Below, one piece after another: positions 10,652-22,440 of a DNA stretch of 64,000 bases. Location of the stretch: contig WHVA01000003.1 of NCBI GenBank assembly GCA_015179125.1, forward strand, positions 532,001 to 596,000, read 5' to 3'. The stretch comes from Gautieria morchelliformis. Lineage: Eukaryota > Basidiomycota > Agaricomycetes > Gomphales > Gomphaceae. Position numbers and translations under genes: made by a program. Under the pieces are notes generated by a model. That model saw nothing but the letters and a program-made list of their open reading frames with translations, did no database searches and was not told the origin of the DNA. The stretch's first letter is position 1; every line of letters starts with the position of its first letter.

Positions 10652-13600
10652 TCAGGCATCACCAGCTCCTGCGTCTGCACTGACAGAGTCTGCTCCATGT
10701 TTAAGCAGCAGCTGAACAATGGCATCATTATGGTTTGATGATGCAGCCCGCAATGCGCTGCCATGCTCCCCCCCTTGGGCATTAACGTCTGCACCCTTTT
10801 CCAGCAGCAGACGAACAACAACCATGCCAATACCCAGAAATGATGCCGCTGCGGCTTGCAGAGCACTGCCATATTTTCCGCCTTGCGCATTGACATCAGC
10901 TGCGTTCTCCAACAGCAGCCGAACAACCACAAGATTACCACGATACGAGGCCGCTTGCAGTGCATTACCATACTTCCCGCCTTGGGCATTGACATCTGCT
11001 CCTTTGTGCAGCAGTAGTTGAACAACCTCCTCACTACCATTATAGGATGCTGCAGCAGCTTGCAATGCATTACCATACCTCCCCCCCTGTGCATTGACAT
11101 CTCCTCCCCTCTCCAGCACAAGACAAACAAGAGCATCATTGCTGCCAAATGATGCCGCTTGCAGCGCACTGCCATACCGTCCTCCTTCTGCATCAATGTC
11201 TGCTCCATTCTTAAGCAAAAGCTGAACAACTGCATCTGAACCACTTGACAATGCCGCAAGCAGTGCACTACCATACTCTCCTCCTTGGGCATTGATGTCC
11301 GATCCCTTCTCCAGGAGCAGCTGAACAATCATAGTATGACCTTGTTCAGCTGCTGCCTGCAGCGCACTGCCAAATCGTCCTCCCTTTGCATTGACGTTTG
11401 CACCCTTTTCTAGCAGTAGCTGAACGACTGCTTCCCTACCATGAGGTGACCCTGCCGCTGCCTGCAGCGCATTGCCATATTTCCCTCCTTGCGCATTGAC
11501 ATCTGCCCCCTTATCCAGAACCAGACAAACAAGAGCATCTTTGCCACCAAATGATGCAGCTTGCAGTGCACTGCCATATGGTTCTCCATCTGCATTGATG
11601 TCTGCTCCATTCTCAAGTAGCAGCTGAACAACCGTGTCTGAACCACTTGACAATGCTGCAAACAGTGCACTACCATACTCTCCTCCTTGGGCATTGATGT
11701 CTGATCCCTTCTCCAGGAGCAGCCGAACAATTGTAGTATGACCTTGTTTGGCTGCTGCCTGCAGTGCACTGCCAAACCATCCTCCCTTTGCATTGATGTC
11801 CGCCCCCTTTTCTAGCAGTAGCTGAACGACCGCTTCCCCACCATGAGGCGACCCTGCCACCGCCTGCAGTGCATTGCCATATTTCCCTCCTTGCACATTG
11901 ACATCTGCCCCCTTATCCAGAACCAGACGAACAAGAGCATCTTTGCCACCAAATGATGCAGCTTGCAGTGCACTACCATATGGTTCTCCATCTACATTGA
12001 TGTCTGCTCCATTCTCAAGTAGCAGCCAAACAACTGCATCTGAACCCCTTGACAATGCTGCAAACAGTGCACTACCAAACTCTCCTCCTTGGGCATTGAT
12101 GTCCGCACCCTTCTCTAGGAGCAGCTGAACAATCATAGTATGACCTTGTTCGGCTGCTGCCTGCAGCGCACTTCCAAATGGTTGTCCCTTCGCATTCACG
12201 TCTGCGCCCTTTTCTAGCAGTAGCTGAATAACCGCTTCACTACCATGATGCGACCCTGCTGCCGCCTGCAGTGCATTGCCCCAGGGCCACCCCTGTGCAT
12301 TGACATCCCCCCCCATCTCCAGCACCAGACGAACAAGAGTATCATTGCCGCCAAATGATGCCGCTTGCAGCGCACTGCCATACCATTCTCCTTCTGCATT
12401 GATGTTCGCTCCATTCTCAAGCAGCAGCCGAACAACTGCATCTGAACCACTTGACAACGCTGCAAGCAGTGCACTACCATACTCTCCTCCTTGGGCGTTG
12501 ATGTCCGATCCCTTCTCTAGGAGCAGCTGAACAATTGTAGTATGACCTTGTTCAGCTGCTGCCTGCAGTGCATTTCCATAGATCCCTCCTTGCAAATTGA
12601 CATCTGCTCCTCCTTCCAGCAGGAGCCTAACGACCATGTCACTGCCATGATACGAGGCCGCTTGCAGCGCATTTCCATACTGGCCTTGCCGTGCATTGAC
12701 ATCTGACCCCTTTGTCAAAAGACTGCTGGATACTCTTCTCAACCCAGCCATCGACATGTAATAAATAGGAGAACATTTCATGCTATATGGATCACCCTCC
12801 CCATCTGGATTCCAAAGCCTCAGCCAATTAGAATAGACAGCATGCTCAGGTTGAAGAAGTTCCATAATCAGTCGGTGCAATGTCGGCTCCTCATCATTAT
12901 CTGGCTGAGCGTGGAACATCCAGTACCGCGCTGCATATGATGAGAGTGGATAGGATGTGCGTGCAGTGTCATCTATGCAACCATGCTTGTCAAATTGCAA
13001 CAGGTAGGCTAGGCATGCCTTAGCGATGAACGTATCAGCTAGTGTCTTGTTGAAATGATAATATGACATTTTGATGTTGCCTTTGCAGAGGTCCTCCGAG
13101 ACAAGATATTCTCGGACAGAGAAATGTGCCAGGCTGACCTGTTCCCGCTCAGGGAACTGTGCCCGGTAGACAATGCTGTCAGTGTGGATGTCTTCTCCGT
13201 TGTGCAATCGGACGTCGGGGACCGTAATGGTGACAAGACTCGCACATATCGTCAGAACGTCATGTGGATTCCAAAGCCGCCGATTTGGGTCAAATAGGGG
13301 ACCATTTTCGGTATCAGGATCTGTAGCAAGCAAATCCACAGCCTCGCTGAGTGACAATGTGCGGGCTGAGAAAGCAAGCCATTGCAGCAACTTCAGGGCA
13401 TCCTGTCTATAGTCTTCGTTGATTTCCAGAAGAATCCTATCATAGGTCTCGTAAAGGGTCTTCGGTAGACAGGTGAGTGCCTTCTCGAGTGCGGCAGGGG
13501 ATCGACACCTTCGCAATGCATCCAGCTGACAAACAACCCATCGAAACCTGGCCGTCCTGTCAGTCATGATCTTCCAAGAGGAGGTATGATAACTCACATC

Positions 13601-15405
13601 CCATCTGCACCTTTCATCAACGTCATCTTAATGGTTTCCTTCATTTCTGCCGAGCATTTACTGAACTTGATATCATTATCCAGCATCCGGGATACATGGA
13701 CTTGGATATCGCCGCCAACAAGACGCTCGTCCATGAACATCTGATGTGAAACCAAGCCGCTTAGTGTTTCTTCAATATCTTGCTCCTTTCTACTCGTTGC
13801 CAGAAGGTGCAAATGGTCCAGGTTCCAACCGTGGATCTCTTCAAGCAGCTTCAAAAACTCAGGCCGACTTGGGCATTCGTCGAGGGCATCGAAGACGATG
13901 TATACGTTCTTGAAACTGCCGATGACAGACATGAGAGTTGACTTCAGCTCGTCCAGAGCTGGTGATCGGCGGCTATCCGCGTAGGCAGAGAATAGTTTCT
14001 CCAGGCTATCGGGGATGCTCGTGCATTTCGAAGACAGTTGCTCGATCAGTGCACGCAGGACGCTATGTGGTTGTATGTCTTTGCTGTGATAATCGAAATA
14101 AAAGTATGCGACTACCAGCGAGTGATTGATGAGCTCCTGGATGATGGTGGAGCTAGATGGATGCATCCGTTAGCATGATACCTAGTCAGAGGAGACATTT
14201 AATGTAATGGTTTACCATAAGACAGTTTTCCCGGCGCCGGCTGTGTGTTTATTAGCGGCGACTATCAAACAAGTATAGAACGTACGCTTGCCGTGAAGCC
14301 AAAGAAACGACTGCGCCATGCCTTTCCATTCCAGAAAACTGACTCCTTGCAGAAACCAGGAGCCCGTGTCTCCTTCCCGCTCCGTGCGGGCATTCCAGTG
14401 CCTCGGCCGATAATCAGGTGCCGACAACCAATGGTAGATTTCCTGTCGACGTTTGTCTATAGGGAATTCCGTGAGAATCAGTCAGTTTCAAGTCATCGGG
14501 CAGTAGCAATGTCGCACAGACCTTGCTTGTCACTCTCATGTTCGCCATGTACCGTCAACGCCAAATTTCTGCAAACACAATAAGGAGTGCTCCGTGTTTG
14601 AGGTTAAGCCGGGAACGTACGTTTGGTCAACGAGCAGAGCAGAAGTAAGCAGCTGATGGAACCTTTGCAGGTTGTCCAGAGTCTTTCTGACCTCACCTTG
14701 CCTGAATGTCCATGCCAGCGCTTCCTTGCGAGATGTACCTCCATCCTTGCTGTTTATCTTGTTCAAAAGACTATTCAGCTCGGCGTGACAACCCGCAAGG
14801 GCACATGGCATCCCTTCTATTCCCCCATCTTTGTCTTCCAACACATTATCCACTGTAAGTCCACCTTCGTTGATAGGTTATCCGGGATCCCCTGCGACAG
14901 CTGGGGAAATGGGCATACCGTATGTGTGTCCACTTTTAGTTTCAGCCCTGTACAAACGACCTTTGGTCTTCAACTTCTTCTTCCGGAGACTGTTCACCAT
15001 GGCATGGCGACCTGTACGGCTACTTGGCGTGGAGTCTGTGCGTCCATCTTCGAGTCCTAACAGATTCTCAAGGCTTGTATCAAAAGTTTGACGGTCATAG
15101 GGCGTATTGAACGCCGCAATCAAAGTCGGCAATCGGGCAGTCGTTTTGGTTTCCTCATCCTTTATAAGCTCATGGATAGCACTGAGTACCGGAACCAGTC
15201 TGGCGACCTCATCACTGAGCTGATTCATGTCTTTGGACGCATTCTTATATGTAGTGCCATACGCAGAGCATGTGCTGATAACCGCTTTACCGAGCTGAAC
15301 AACGGCAATGACGCTTGCTGAGTGGCCTGATGAGCATGGGAGTAGAAAGAAAACGAGTATCAGCGACTTGCCTGCTACTCCCAGGCCTGCCAGAGCTTCG
15401 GCCAT
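10652..15405 (-). CDS. NACHT-ankyrin STAND protein (NLR-like)
   Basis: A signal-transducing ATPase of the fungal NLR-like type; such proteins are linked to non-self recognition and regulated cell death. I infer eight exons on the minus strand: 15405-15372, 15317-14919, 14852-14621, 14568-14522, 14456-14286, 14240-14216, 14152-13598 and 13556-10652. They total 4368 nt, 1455 residues, all in frame. Residues 1 to about 240 form a helical domain (GLGVAASVIAVVQLGKAVIS) like those heading many fungal NACHT proteins (Helo-like, Pfam PF17111 type). WLSAPD precedes the NACHT domain. The P-loop GKPGAGKT is at 293-300 and Walker B VFDALDEC at 389-396, followed by ATSRKE and the winged-helix segment RFRWVVCQLDALRRC. 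Twenty ankyrin repeats fill about 781-1445. The first intron is GC-AG (CAG/GCAAGT), and a 25-nt microexon carries most of the P-loop. All motifs are intact, so it looks functional. The ligand is unknown. Confidence 0.93.
10973..12580 (-). repeat. Four 402-bp superunits of ankyrin repeats
   Basis: Within the last exon, ankyrin repeats 2-17 cycle through four types: AAEQG, ALSSG, ASFGG and the two-residue-longer AGSHHG. Lengths are 33, 33, 33 and 35 residues. The tyrosine opening repeat 2 (12580) and that opening repeat 18 (10972) are 1608 nt apart, exactly 4 x 402. Units are near-identical at DNA level. This points to amplification of a four-repeat block by unequal exchange. Residues 814-1349 of the protein. 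Confidence 0.92.
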
Positions 15406-15903
15406 TGGGTCGAGTCGATGGCTGTGGGTACACTTGGCCAGCGCTGCCATCTTTTATTCAGATATCAACGCTTACCGTGTGGCAATGCATCGTGAGAGTC
15501 GATCGGAGCCAATATCAGCACTGCCTTGTGTGGCTTCTTTCCAGTATTTTCGGCGATGGGAATGAGTCCTTTCAGAGTTCCTTTCTATAAACCGCAGGCC
15601 TCTCATGCTTGCCCACAGCCTAAGTGATGGCTTTAGCGCCTCCGAGTCGATTCACAGTTGGTACTTTCGCAAGCAAATGCTGCAAGCACGCGTCGACAGA
15701 AAATAGAACTGGTGCATTTATATAAAAGGATCCCCGTTGACTAAGCTGTTTGTTTCGGCCGGCGAAAACTACGGTACAGCAAACGCCGCCCGACTTGACT
15801 CAAGTGGCCGGAGCTCCGGTGCAATTGGGTTGGATACAGCACTGCACCTCGTTCTCCATCACCCAACTGAGTGCTGTACTCTCTGCTGAGTCTAACTTTA
15901 TCG
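15406..15903. other. Upstream region of the NACHT-ankyrin gene
   Basis: No gene is recognised between the NACHT-ankyrin start and the F-box segment. A plus-strand TATATAAAAG is present at about 15719, but no gene starts immediately after it, so I do not assign a promoter. Confidence 0.4.
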
Positions 15904-18118
15904 CTTTCAAACTGAATGAGTTTGTGGCTCACGTCTCTGCTCGGCGTGGAACACAGCACTCATTTTCACGCACAGTCTGTTCTCCCCGAGGCGGCATTTG
16001 AGGTCTGAGGCCTCTCCTCTCCGGCTCTCATGTGTATCGTCGCGGAAAGGTGTCCGTCACACACGAACAGAGTCTCACAGCAAGAGGCAGTGAGTGGAAA
16101 ACATTTCGATTCGCGTGGCATCTCTCTCTGCCTTATTCCTCGCTCGCCTCCGCACGATGGTAGACAAGGCTATCAGTGCGTATCAGCAGGTATGCCACAC
16201 TGCTTTCCAACGCCTAAGGCTTTCATCTCGTTCACTCACCTGGGTGCGACGCTATGAGCAAAGTTGTTGAATTATAATTGCGAAATTCTAGGGGGCGATC
16301 TTGATGAAAGAAACACTCCCTGCTGTACTCTTATGTTACATTGCTGTGGTGGCTTGCACGAGTGCAAACCCCGTGCCCTACCTCGCATGTTCCCTTCTAA
16401 ACCTGACGCTCTAGGGTTTCCACCGAACGTACGCTAACAGGGTTGTTTTTTCGCTCAAGATACTCAGCATATGGATGCGGGTCTAACGCCCCTAATGAAT
16501 ACATTTCCACTGGTCTCGGTGGCCGCCAGCCGCAGTGCCGCCAAGCCCTTAAGCAGGATTCGGTCCTTATGCTGCTGTTTTATCACTGAGTACGGATCAG
16601 GGGCTGTCCGGTGCGACCGCACATACCTGTTCGGTGTAACATTTGTCCATTAGTACATTGAGCCGCAGCTCCATCGGAGTAGCGCCCCTGAATCTGGATC
16701 CTAATATCCCCTGATCTGGTCAAACCTCCTAGCTATCGCCACCACATCGCCACCACATCGCCACCACATCGCAACCCTTGCCCAATGTCATCATCGTAAG
16801 TTGTAACAATGTCCAGTCTAAAAAACGTAAACACAGAATACGACACCTCCTTTAGATCAACGAAATACATACATCCAGGAGAATTGATCGACCAAGTCAT
16901 CGACCACTTGCACGATGACCCACCCTCTCTACGAGCATGTTGCATCACTTGTCGCGCATGGGTCCCCAGTGCACGGTTTCATATATTCCATGACATTGTG
17001 CTCTCCGCTGAGCATGCCGACGCACTCGCCGTGCTTCTGGAAACTAGCCCGCATATTTCCCCCTTGGTCAGGTCGCTAACCATTAACGGACACCTGGATA
17101 AGATGCACAAAGGGTTGGACTACTATCTGGAGGCGGTAATTCCCGCAATTGCTCCCAAATTGACAAGACTGAAGACCCTTCGAGTCGAACGGGTGACCTT
17201 AGCTAAGCAGCACCCAAAGGTCCTGTCTGCATTAATTCACAACTTCTCTACTCTCCAAGAATTGCACATTTCAGTAGTCCTCTTCAACAGATTCAGAGAC
17301 CTTGCAGCACTCATAGTTGCGCATCCATTCCTAGAATGCCTGGATCTCGGAGCCATATTGTGGAACTTCAAGTCGGTGACAGCGGAAAGTCATGTGTTTC
17401 AGGAGTATCCTGCCTTGCACTCACGATTACGGTGCATAAAATGGCACTCCATATCTCTCAGTGTGATTGATTGGCTGTCAGCTTACTATCATGTCCTGCC
17501 TGTTCATACGGTCACTCAAATATCCTACATTTCCATCCATGAGCTTCCCCAGATGGCGAGGCTTCTCCAACTCATCGGATCTTCCCTTGAACATGTCGCC
17601 TTCTCCATTAGTCAAAGGTCTCCCGGTATGAAATTTCCCTTTGTGGAAGCTTTTATCTCCCACTGACACCATTTTAGAGAAACCAAAGATGGATGTCTTA
17701 TCATCAAACACAGGATTACGCACTCTAACTTTCAACAGCATTTTGCTGAGTCTAGAATATCCACGGACTTATGCATGGCTTCCTGTATTGCTCTCCCAGG
17801 TCACATCCCATTACATTGAGGAAATATCATTTGGTTTGAACTGGTACCAAGTCAAGCTAATAGAGACAGTGGATCTAAAGCTGGTACAGGATATCATCAC
17901 CAAGCCTGTTTTCAGTGGACTGAAGAGAGTCATTTTTCAATGGTATGGTGGTGTGGATCCTGTGGAGGGCAGCCAAGCAATTAGGGCGCAAATGGACCAA
18001 CTCAATAGAATGGGACTACTTGTCTTCCGCCATGAATAGTGCATTTAGCATTCAGATAGGGCTATTACTTGTAGCCAGAATAGATATACACCAAGACAGT
18101 TGAAACTTGTGTGTCATT
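15904..18118 (+). repeat. Segmental duplication with F-box gene, copy 1
   Basis: This 2.2 kb segment recurs in the same orientation at 55080-57313. Both copies begin TTTCAAACTGA followed by TGAGTTTGTGGCTC, and homology fades after the gene. The 5' non-coding part has a few indels: copy 1 has 13 extra bases near 16385, and copy 2 has an insert near 55700. There are no terminal inverted repeats or transposase, so the mode of duplication is unknown. Confidence 0.9.
16809..18039 (+). CDS. F-box protein, copy 1
   Basis: Probable substrate adaptor of an SCF ubiquitin ligase. Exons 16809-17625 and 17678-18039 with a 52-nt GT-AG intron give 392 residues. The F-box lies at about residues 25-62 (ELIDQVIDHLHDD, then CCITCRAWVPSARFHIFHDI), the form common in Agaricomycete F-box families. 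The rest is a Leu-rich, LRR-like region with no named motif; it would bind the substrate, which is unknown. The start follows a run of 11-nt ATCGCCACCAC repeats (16735-16772). Compared with copy 2 (56000-57239) the first about 325 coding bases are identical. I count about 20 nonsynonymous and 6 synonymous differences further on. Copy 1 stops at TAG where copy 2 has TGG. Confidence 0.85.
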
Positions 18119-20092
18119 GTAAATAACCTATGTACATAGTTGCTTAGCTAATGCCAGTGGGCCCCTTAGGGACCCACTGTACAGTTCATGGGTGGCAACC
18201 ATCTGGCGGTTCCCAATCGCATCTTACCTTACACTGTCACTATGTAGCATCCAGAATACCACATATTGGTCAAGTCTGTCTGCCCTTGTGACACAAGGTT
18301 TAAGATACACATCTTTACACCTTTTTGAACTATCCTGTGGTTGATTGCCATGCAACCAACCAAATGTGGATTTGGAGCAATCTTGAAAAAGATCGCTGCA
18401 TTGACAACCAAACATCGTTGAGACCCTCCAGTACACCCTCTACTTTTGGCTGGGAGTGTGATGATTTGCCTGGACCAAGAGTCCATGACACCAGAAGACA
18501 GAGAGATCATAGACCTCACCACACTGGTCTCCCCAATCGAAGGCAAGGAAAACCTCAACCACATATCGCCAAGTGTGGTCAAGGATGAGACACCGCTGGG
18601 TGATAAGCCAGCCAATCCCCACTACCCATGAACAAAGGTAAGGGAAGAGAAGTTTCACTGTCATCAGATGGCAGAGCATCATGTTCAAGACAGGCTCAAA
18701 GTTGACACTCTGGCCACCACTCAAGGACTCAAGCGACAACCATCGTCCCCTACGGGGGACGACGACACAAAATATGAGCACCTGACGATGGTCAGGGCTC
18801 AGAATACTCGAGCTCGAGCCGAAAGAGCTCAAGGACATACACCCTCGACAATGAGATGGCTGAGGCAATGGCCAACCAAGTGCAGGACATGTTGCACAGG
18901 AACACCCTCATGGGCCATAAGCATGAGCATATTGCGTTGTGACTCACTAATATAGGGACTGCCCTAATGCAGTTCAGCAAGGAGCTCCACGAGATCGAGG
19001 AGATCCGGCAACAGGATGCTGCCACATTGGAGGATGTCCAGACAGCCCTTCACTTGTGTGGGGAACACAGGACACTGCACCAAAACTCACGCCAGTCAAC
19101 AGCTAGTGAATGTGGCCAAGTCGCTGAAGAACAGCACTGAGAAGAACAAGACTGGCAGCAAATGCCACTGCCAGCCGCCCCAGTCCAACAAGAAGTACAG
19201 TTCAGAAATGAACTCCACAGGGAACCAGTTGCCCCCACAGGCAACCGTAAGACAATCCAACAGATCATCAGGGAGCAAATTGCCTCAGAACCAGATTTTG
19301 AAGGAAAAACAGAGAGCTTGGAGCTTGAAGCTGCACACTGGGAACAAAAGAAGCCACTGCTGTGTGCTGCTGCACATGGGGGCCCTCGAGCTGCTAGCAA
19401 AGAACGCCAAGGAAGCAGTGGCTCAAGGCCACACCGCTCAGCAACCTGACGAGCAGCTCGCATGTACCGTACAGGAAGCACGACAAGCGCATGCAGCCTA
19501 CAACAGCAGGCTGCACATCCGCAACATGGGACTGACAGGGGACACCTGTCACAGGCCTCCCCCAGATCCAAGAGCACAAAATGCTACAGCTCACAAGCCT
19601 GACCTATGCCCAGGCCCCATTAGGGCATACAACAGCCTGCCCTGCATGGTGTCAGCGCAGGCTTGCGCTGGTACCGGCGCTGTCAGCGCAAGCGTGCGCT
19701 GGTACTCGTCACTGTCAGCACACGCTTGCGCTGGTACCAGCGCTGTCAGCGCAGGCGTGCGCTGCTCACATTCCAAGGTAAAGTTTATGTTCCAGATGTC
19801 CAGGACCTCAGGCGACGAATTGTCGTCCAGCACCACGATTTGCGGGTCGCTGGTCATCCTGGGTGATGGAAGACCCTTGAACTTGTCTCACAAAATTACT
19901 GGTGGCCCCACATGTCGCAGTATATTGGCGAGTACTCCAAAACGTAATTTGTGCTTGCGAACAAAGGCATGAAGGCAGCCACCCCTAGGTGAACTCCATC
20001 CACTCCCTGTCCCTGAACTGCGCTGGGACACAATCAGTGTTGACTTTGTTGTGGAACTGCCTGATGCACATGGCTATGATGCTGTGATGAAT
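18119..20092 (+). pseudogene. Decayed gypsy element (family C), 5' and gag part
   Basis: Relic of a chromovirus continuing beyond the solo LTR into 20786-21880. 18119 to about 18300 (GTAAATAACCTATGTA, CCAGTGGGCCCC) and the gag-like stretch (DREIIDLTTLV, KGKGRE, SSDGRAS) recur at 37100-38019. Frames are broken throughout. Near the end, YVPDVQDLRRRIVVQHHD and WWPHMSQYIGEY form the integrase zinc-binding region, followed by [17 protein letters not shown], the start of the integrase core. RT and RNase H are largely missing, so the copy is internally deleted as well as decayed. Confidence 0.75.
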
Positions 20093-20785
20093 TGTTATGA
20101 CCATGCCGCTCAACCATTTCTGCCACCTCCGGAACACCTCTGCAGAACCTCCAACTCATTTCCGCATCCTCCGCATCCCACAACCTTCGACCCCTTGTTC
20201 TTCAGTACCCCTGGTTGACTCTACTCACCGGCCTCCGTACTCGACCCTGAGCACAGCAAGTTACCATTTCCGTATTTCCATTTGTTCCAATGCCCATTGT
20301 ACTTACGCACCTTTGTTCTTTTGCCATTGTTCTTACTCTACCCTGCACCCCCTTGTTATCCCCTTGTTCGGCATTAGTTACTTACCCCGTATGTCTATCC
20401 GATTCCCGCTCCCTCTGGAATTTGCTTAGTACTACCCTATTACCTGTTGTCTCAGCTCTTTGTATAAAACCCCCACATGTATGTCTCCATTTCTGCAATC
20501 AGATAATCGACTTCAATACGTGAATCCCTTCGCACCATCGCCTGTTCTTAGCACAGCGAGTTTTGCAAGCTCTGTCTCCCTCTCTCTGCCTTAGATACTC
20601 TGTCTTCCGCCTCTTCCGAGCTCTTTCTTCTGAGCTCCGACCCTCAGCACTCTCTTCCTGACTTCTGCCTTCTCCGACATCCGGAATCTCAAATACTTAG
20701 GACGATAGTTTATGAGGGGTGCAACGCATAAGTTGAAGCCATTGTCCTTTCTAGTTCCAACCTCTGGGATTTCCGATATGTAACA
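20093..20785 (+). mobile_element. Solo LTR inside the family C integrase
   Basis: A 693-bp LTR starting TGTTATGACC and ending ATATGTAACA, flanked by the 5-bp target duplication TGAAT (20088-20092 and 20786-20790). It splits the integrase core codons, which resume directly after it. It carries TATAAAA and, about 35 nt on, AATCAGATAAT, so it belongs to the family of the elements at 26217 and 38767. It is a product of LTR-LTR recombination. Confidence 0.92.
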
Positions 20786-21880
20786 TGAATGTAGTGGATT
20801 CCATCTCCAAGTGGGCACACTTCATCCCCACCAACACCACAATCACTGCAGCTGGAGCAGCATGAGTTTTCCTACACCACGTCTGGAAGCTGCATGGCCT
20901 CCTGTGAACAGTGGTGTCAGATAGTGGGGTCCAGTTTGTGCGCGAATTCACTCGTGAGCTTTATCAGCTGCTGGGGATTCACATCGCAGCCTCCACAGCA
21001 TACCACCTGGAGACTGATGGACAGATGGAGCGACTCAATCAAGAGCTGGAGCAGTACCTTCGCCTCTTTGTCAATGAGTGACAAGATGACTGGGATGACC
21101 TCTTGCCCATGGCCGAGTTCCAGTACAACAACCATGTGCATGCTTCCACTCGTCAATCGCCCTTCATGCTGGACACTGGGCGGCACCCACGAATGGGCTT
21201 CAAACCACATCAACCGCCATCGAACCTTGAGTCTGTCAATGAATTCAAGGAATGCATGGAGGAGTCACTGTCAGAAGTGAAGTCAGCACTGGCAAAGTCG
21301 AAGGAGGACATGGCGACATACTATAATCGCCGACGTGAACCAGCACCTACATTTTCGCCCGGTGACAAGGTTTACCTTGATCCAAGTGATATACACACCA
21401 CCCGTCCTTCTAAAAAGCTAGCTCATCGGCGACTTGGCCCCTACATTGTCGAATGCCAAGTTGGGTCACAAGCCTACCATCTCTGCCTCCTGAGGTCTCT
21501 GAGTCACCTCCACCCCGTTTTCCCTGTCATTAAGCTCACTCCTTCTCCATCCGATCCAATCCCCAGTCGGCAACCATCCCCACCACCTCCACCCATGCTT
21601 AGAGAGGGCGATGAGCACTGTGAAGTCGAACAGGTGTTAGACAGTCGCATGTGAGCAAATCGCCTCCAGTTCCTCATCAAGTGGAAGGGGTATGGCTATG
21701 AAGAGAATTCTTGGGAAAATAAGGGCGATGTCCAAGCTCCTGACCTCATTGCCGACTTCTACCATTCACATCCAGACACCCTTCATCGCATCCACTCCTT
21801 GGAGGCTGTCACCTTTCAGAATTGCATCCCTGTTCCACCAGTGGGATTTCATGCGTCAGGTCACCGCATTCTAGAGGGGG
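20786..21880 (+). pseudogene. Gypsy integrase core and chromodomain, decayed
   Basis: Continuation of the integrase interrupted at 20092. Visible are [20 protein letters not shown] (second catalytic Asp), [19 protein letters not shown] (catalytic Glu), a long open part from 21103 (MPMAEFQYNNHVHAS) and the GPY-like LGPYIVECQVGSQAYHL. A chromodomain follows: EVEQVLDSRM, a TGA at 21652, then LQFLIKWKGYGYEENSWE. The TGA sits where an Arg codon is expected (CGA to TGA). In the intact element the chromodomain would steer integration to marked chromatin. A purine run (AGAGGGGGGG) then leads to TGTCAGGGG at 21886, the likely 3' LTR start. Confidence 0.85.
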
Positions 21881-21885
21881 GGTGA

Positions 21886-22440
21886 TGTCAGGGGAACACC
21901 AATCACACACTGCTTTATCGTGATGTGCATTATTGCAGTGCGCATTATCGCATGCATTATCACAGTGTGCCTTATTGCATGCATTATCGCAGTGCACATT
22001 ATCACATCCCCAATCACACACTGCTTTATCACATGCATTATCGCAGTGTGCATTATCACATGCATTATCGCATGCATTATCGCAGTGCGCATTATTGCAG
22101 CATGCATTATTGCAGCATGTCGTTGGTGGCCCCTGAGCTTCTCCTAGCCTTTGGCATCCTTCTGCCTTGTGTTCTGTTTATTTCCCTTCCTGTTCCAGCC
22201 CCTTCCGACATCATTCCTTCCTTATCTGTCCAGCCCTGTTATCGCTGGCATGATTGCTTATGTAACTCGGGCATTCGGTGATCGGGGTCGTAGTTAGGTG
22301 GCAAAGGGGTTCCTTAGAGTTTTCTCTTTGGATCCCCCTTTGCCAGGTATGTCTGTGTCCTGTATATAGTTCTCTATCTTACTTTGGATCCCCCTTTGCC
22401 AGTTTGCCGCTTGAGTGTAGAGTGTCTGCCTAGGTTTCCC
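21886..22440 (+). mobile_element. Remnant 3' LTR of family C
   Basis: Begins TGTCAGGGG straight after a polypurine tract. The LTR holds a minisatellite (21900-22125) and a duplicated TTTGGATCCCCCTTTGCCAG (about 22335 and 22384). The right end is not clear, so the boundary is approximate. Confidence 0.5.
21900..22125. repeat. GCATTATCGCAGTG-type minisatellite
   Basis: About fifteen degenerate units of 10-16 bp built from GCATTATCGCA and GTGCATTATCACA, each partly palindromic around TGCA. Unit order is irregular. This is repeat expansion within an LTR; units and spacing are too short and irregular for a CRISPR array. Confidence 0.9.

Noticed and set aside
10719..12530. Plus-strand open frames over the ankyrin exon
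   Set aside because: They repeat with the ankyrin period and are shadows of the repeat-encoding strand.
21900..22125. CRISPR-like array
   Set aside because: Units are 10-16 bp, irregular, without unique spacers, and the DNA is fungal; it is a minisatellite.
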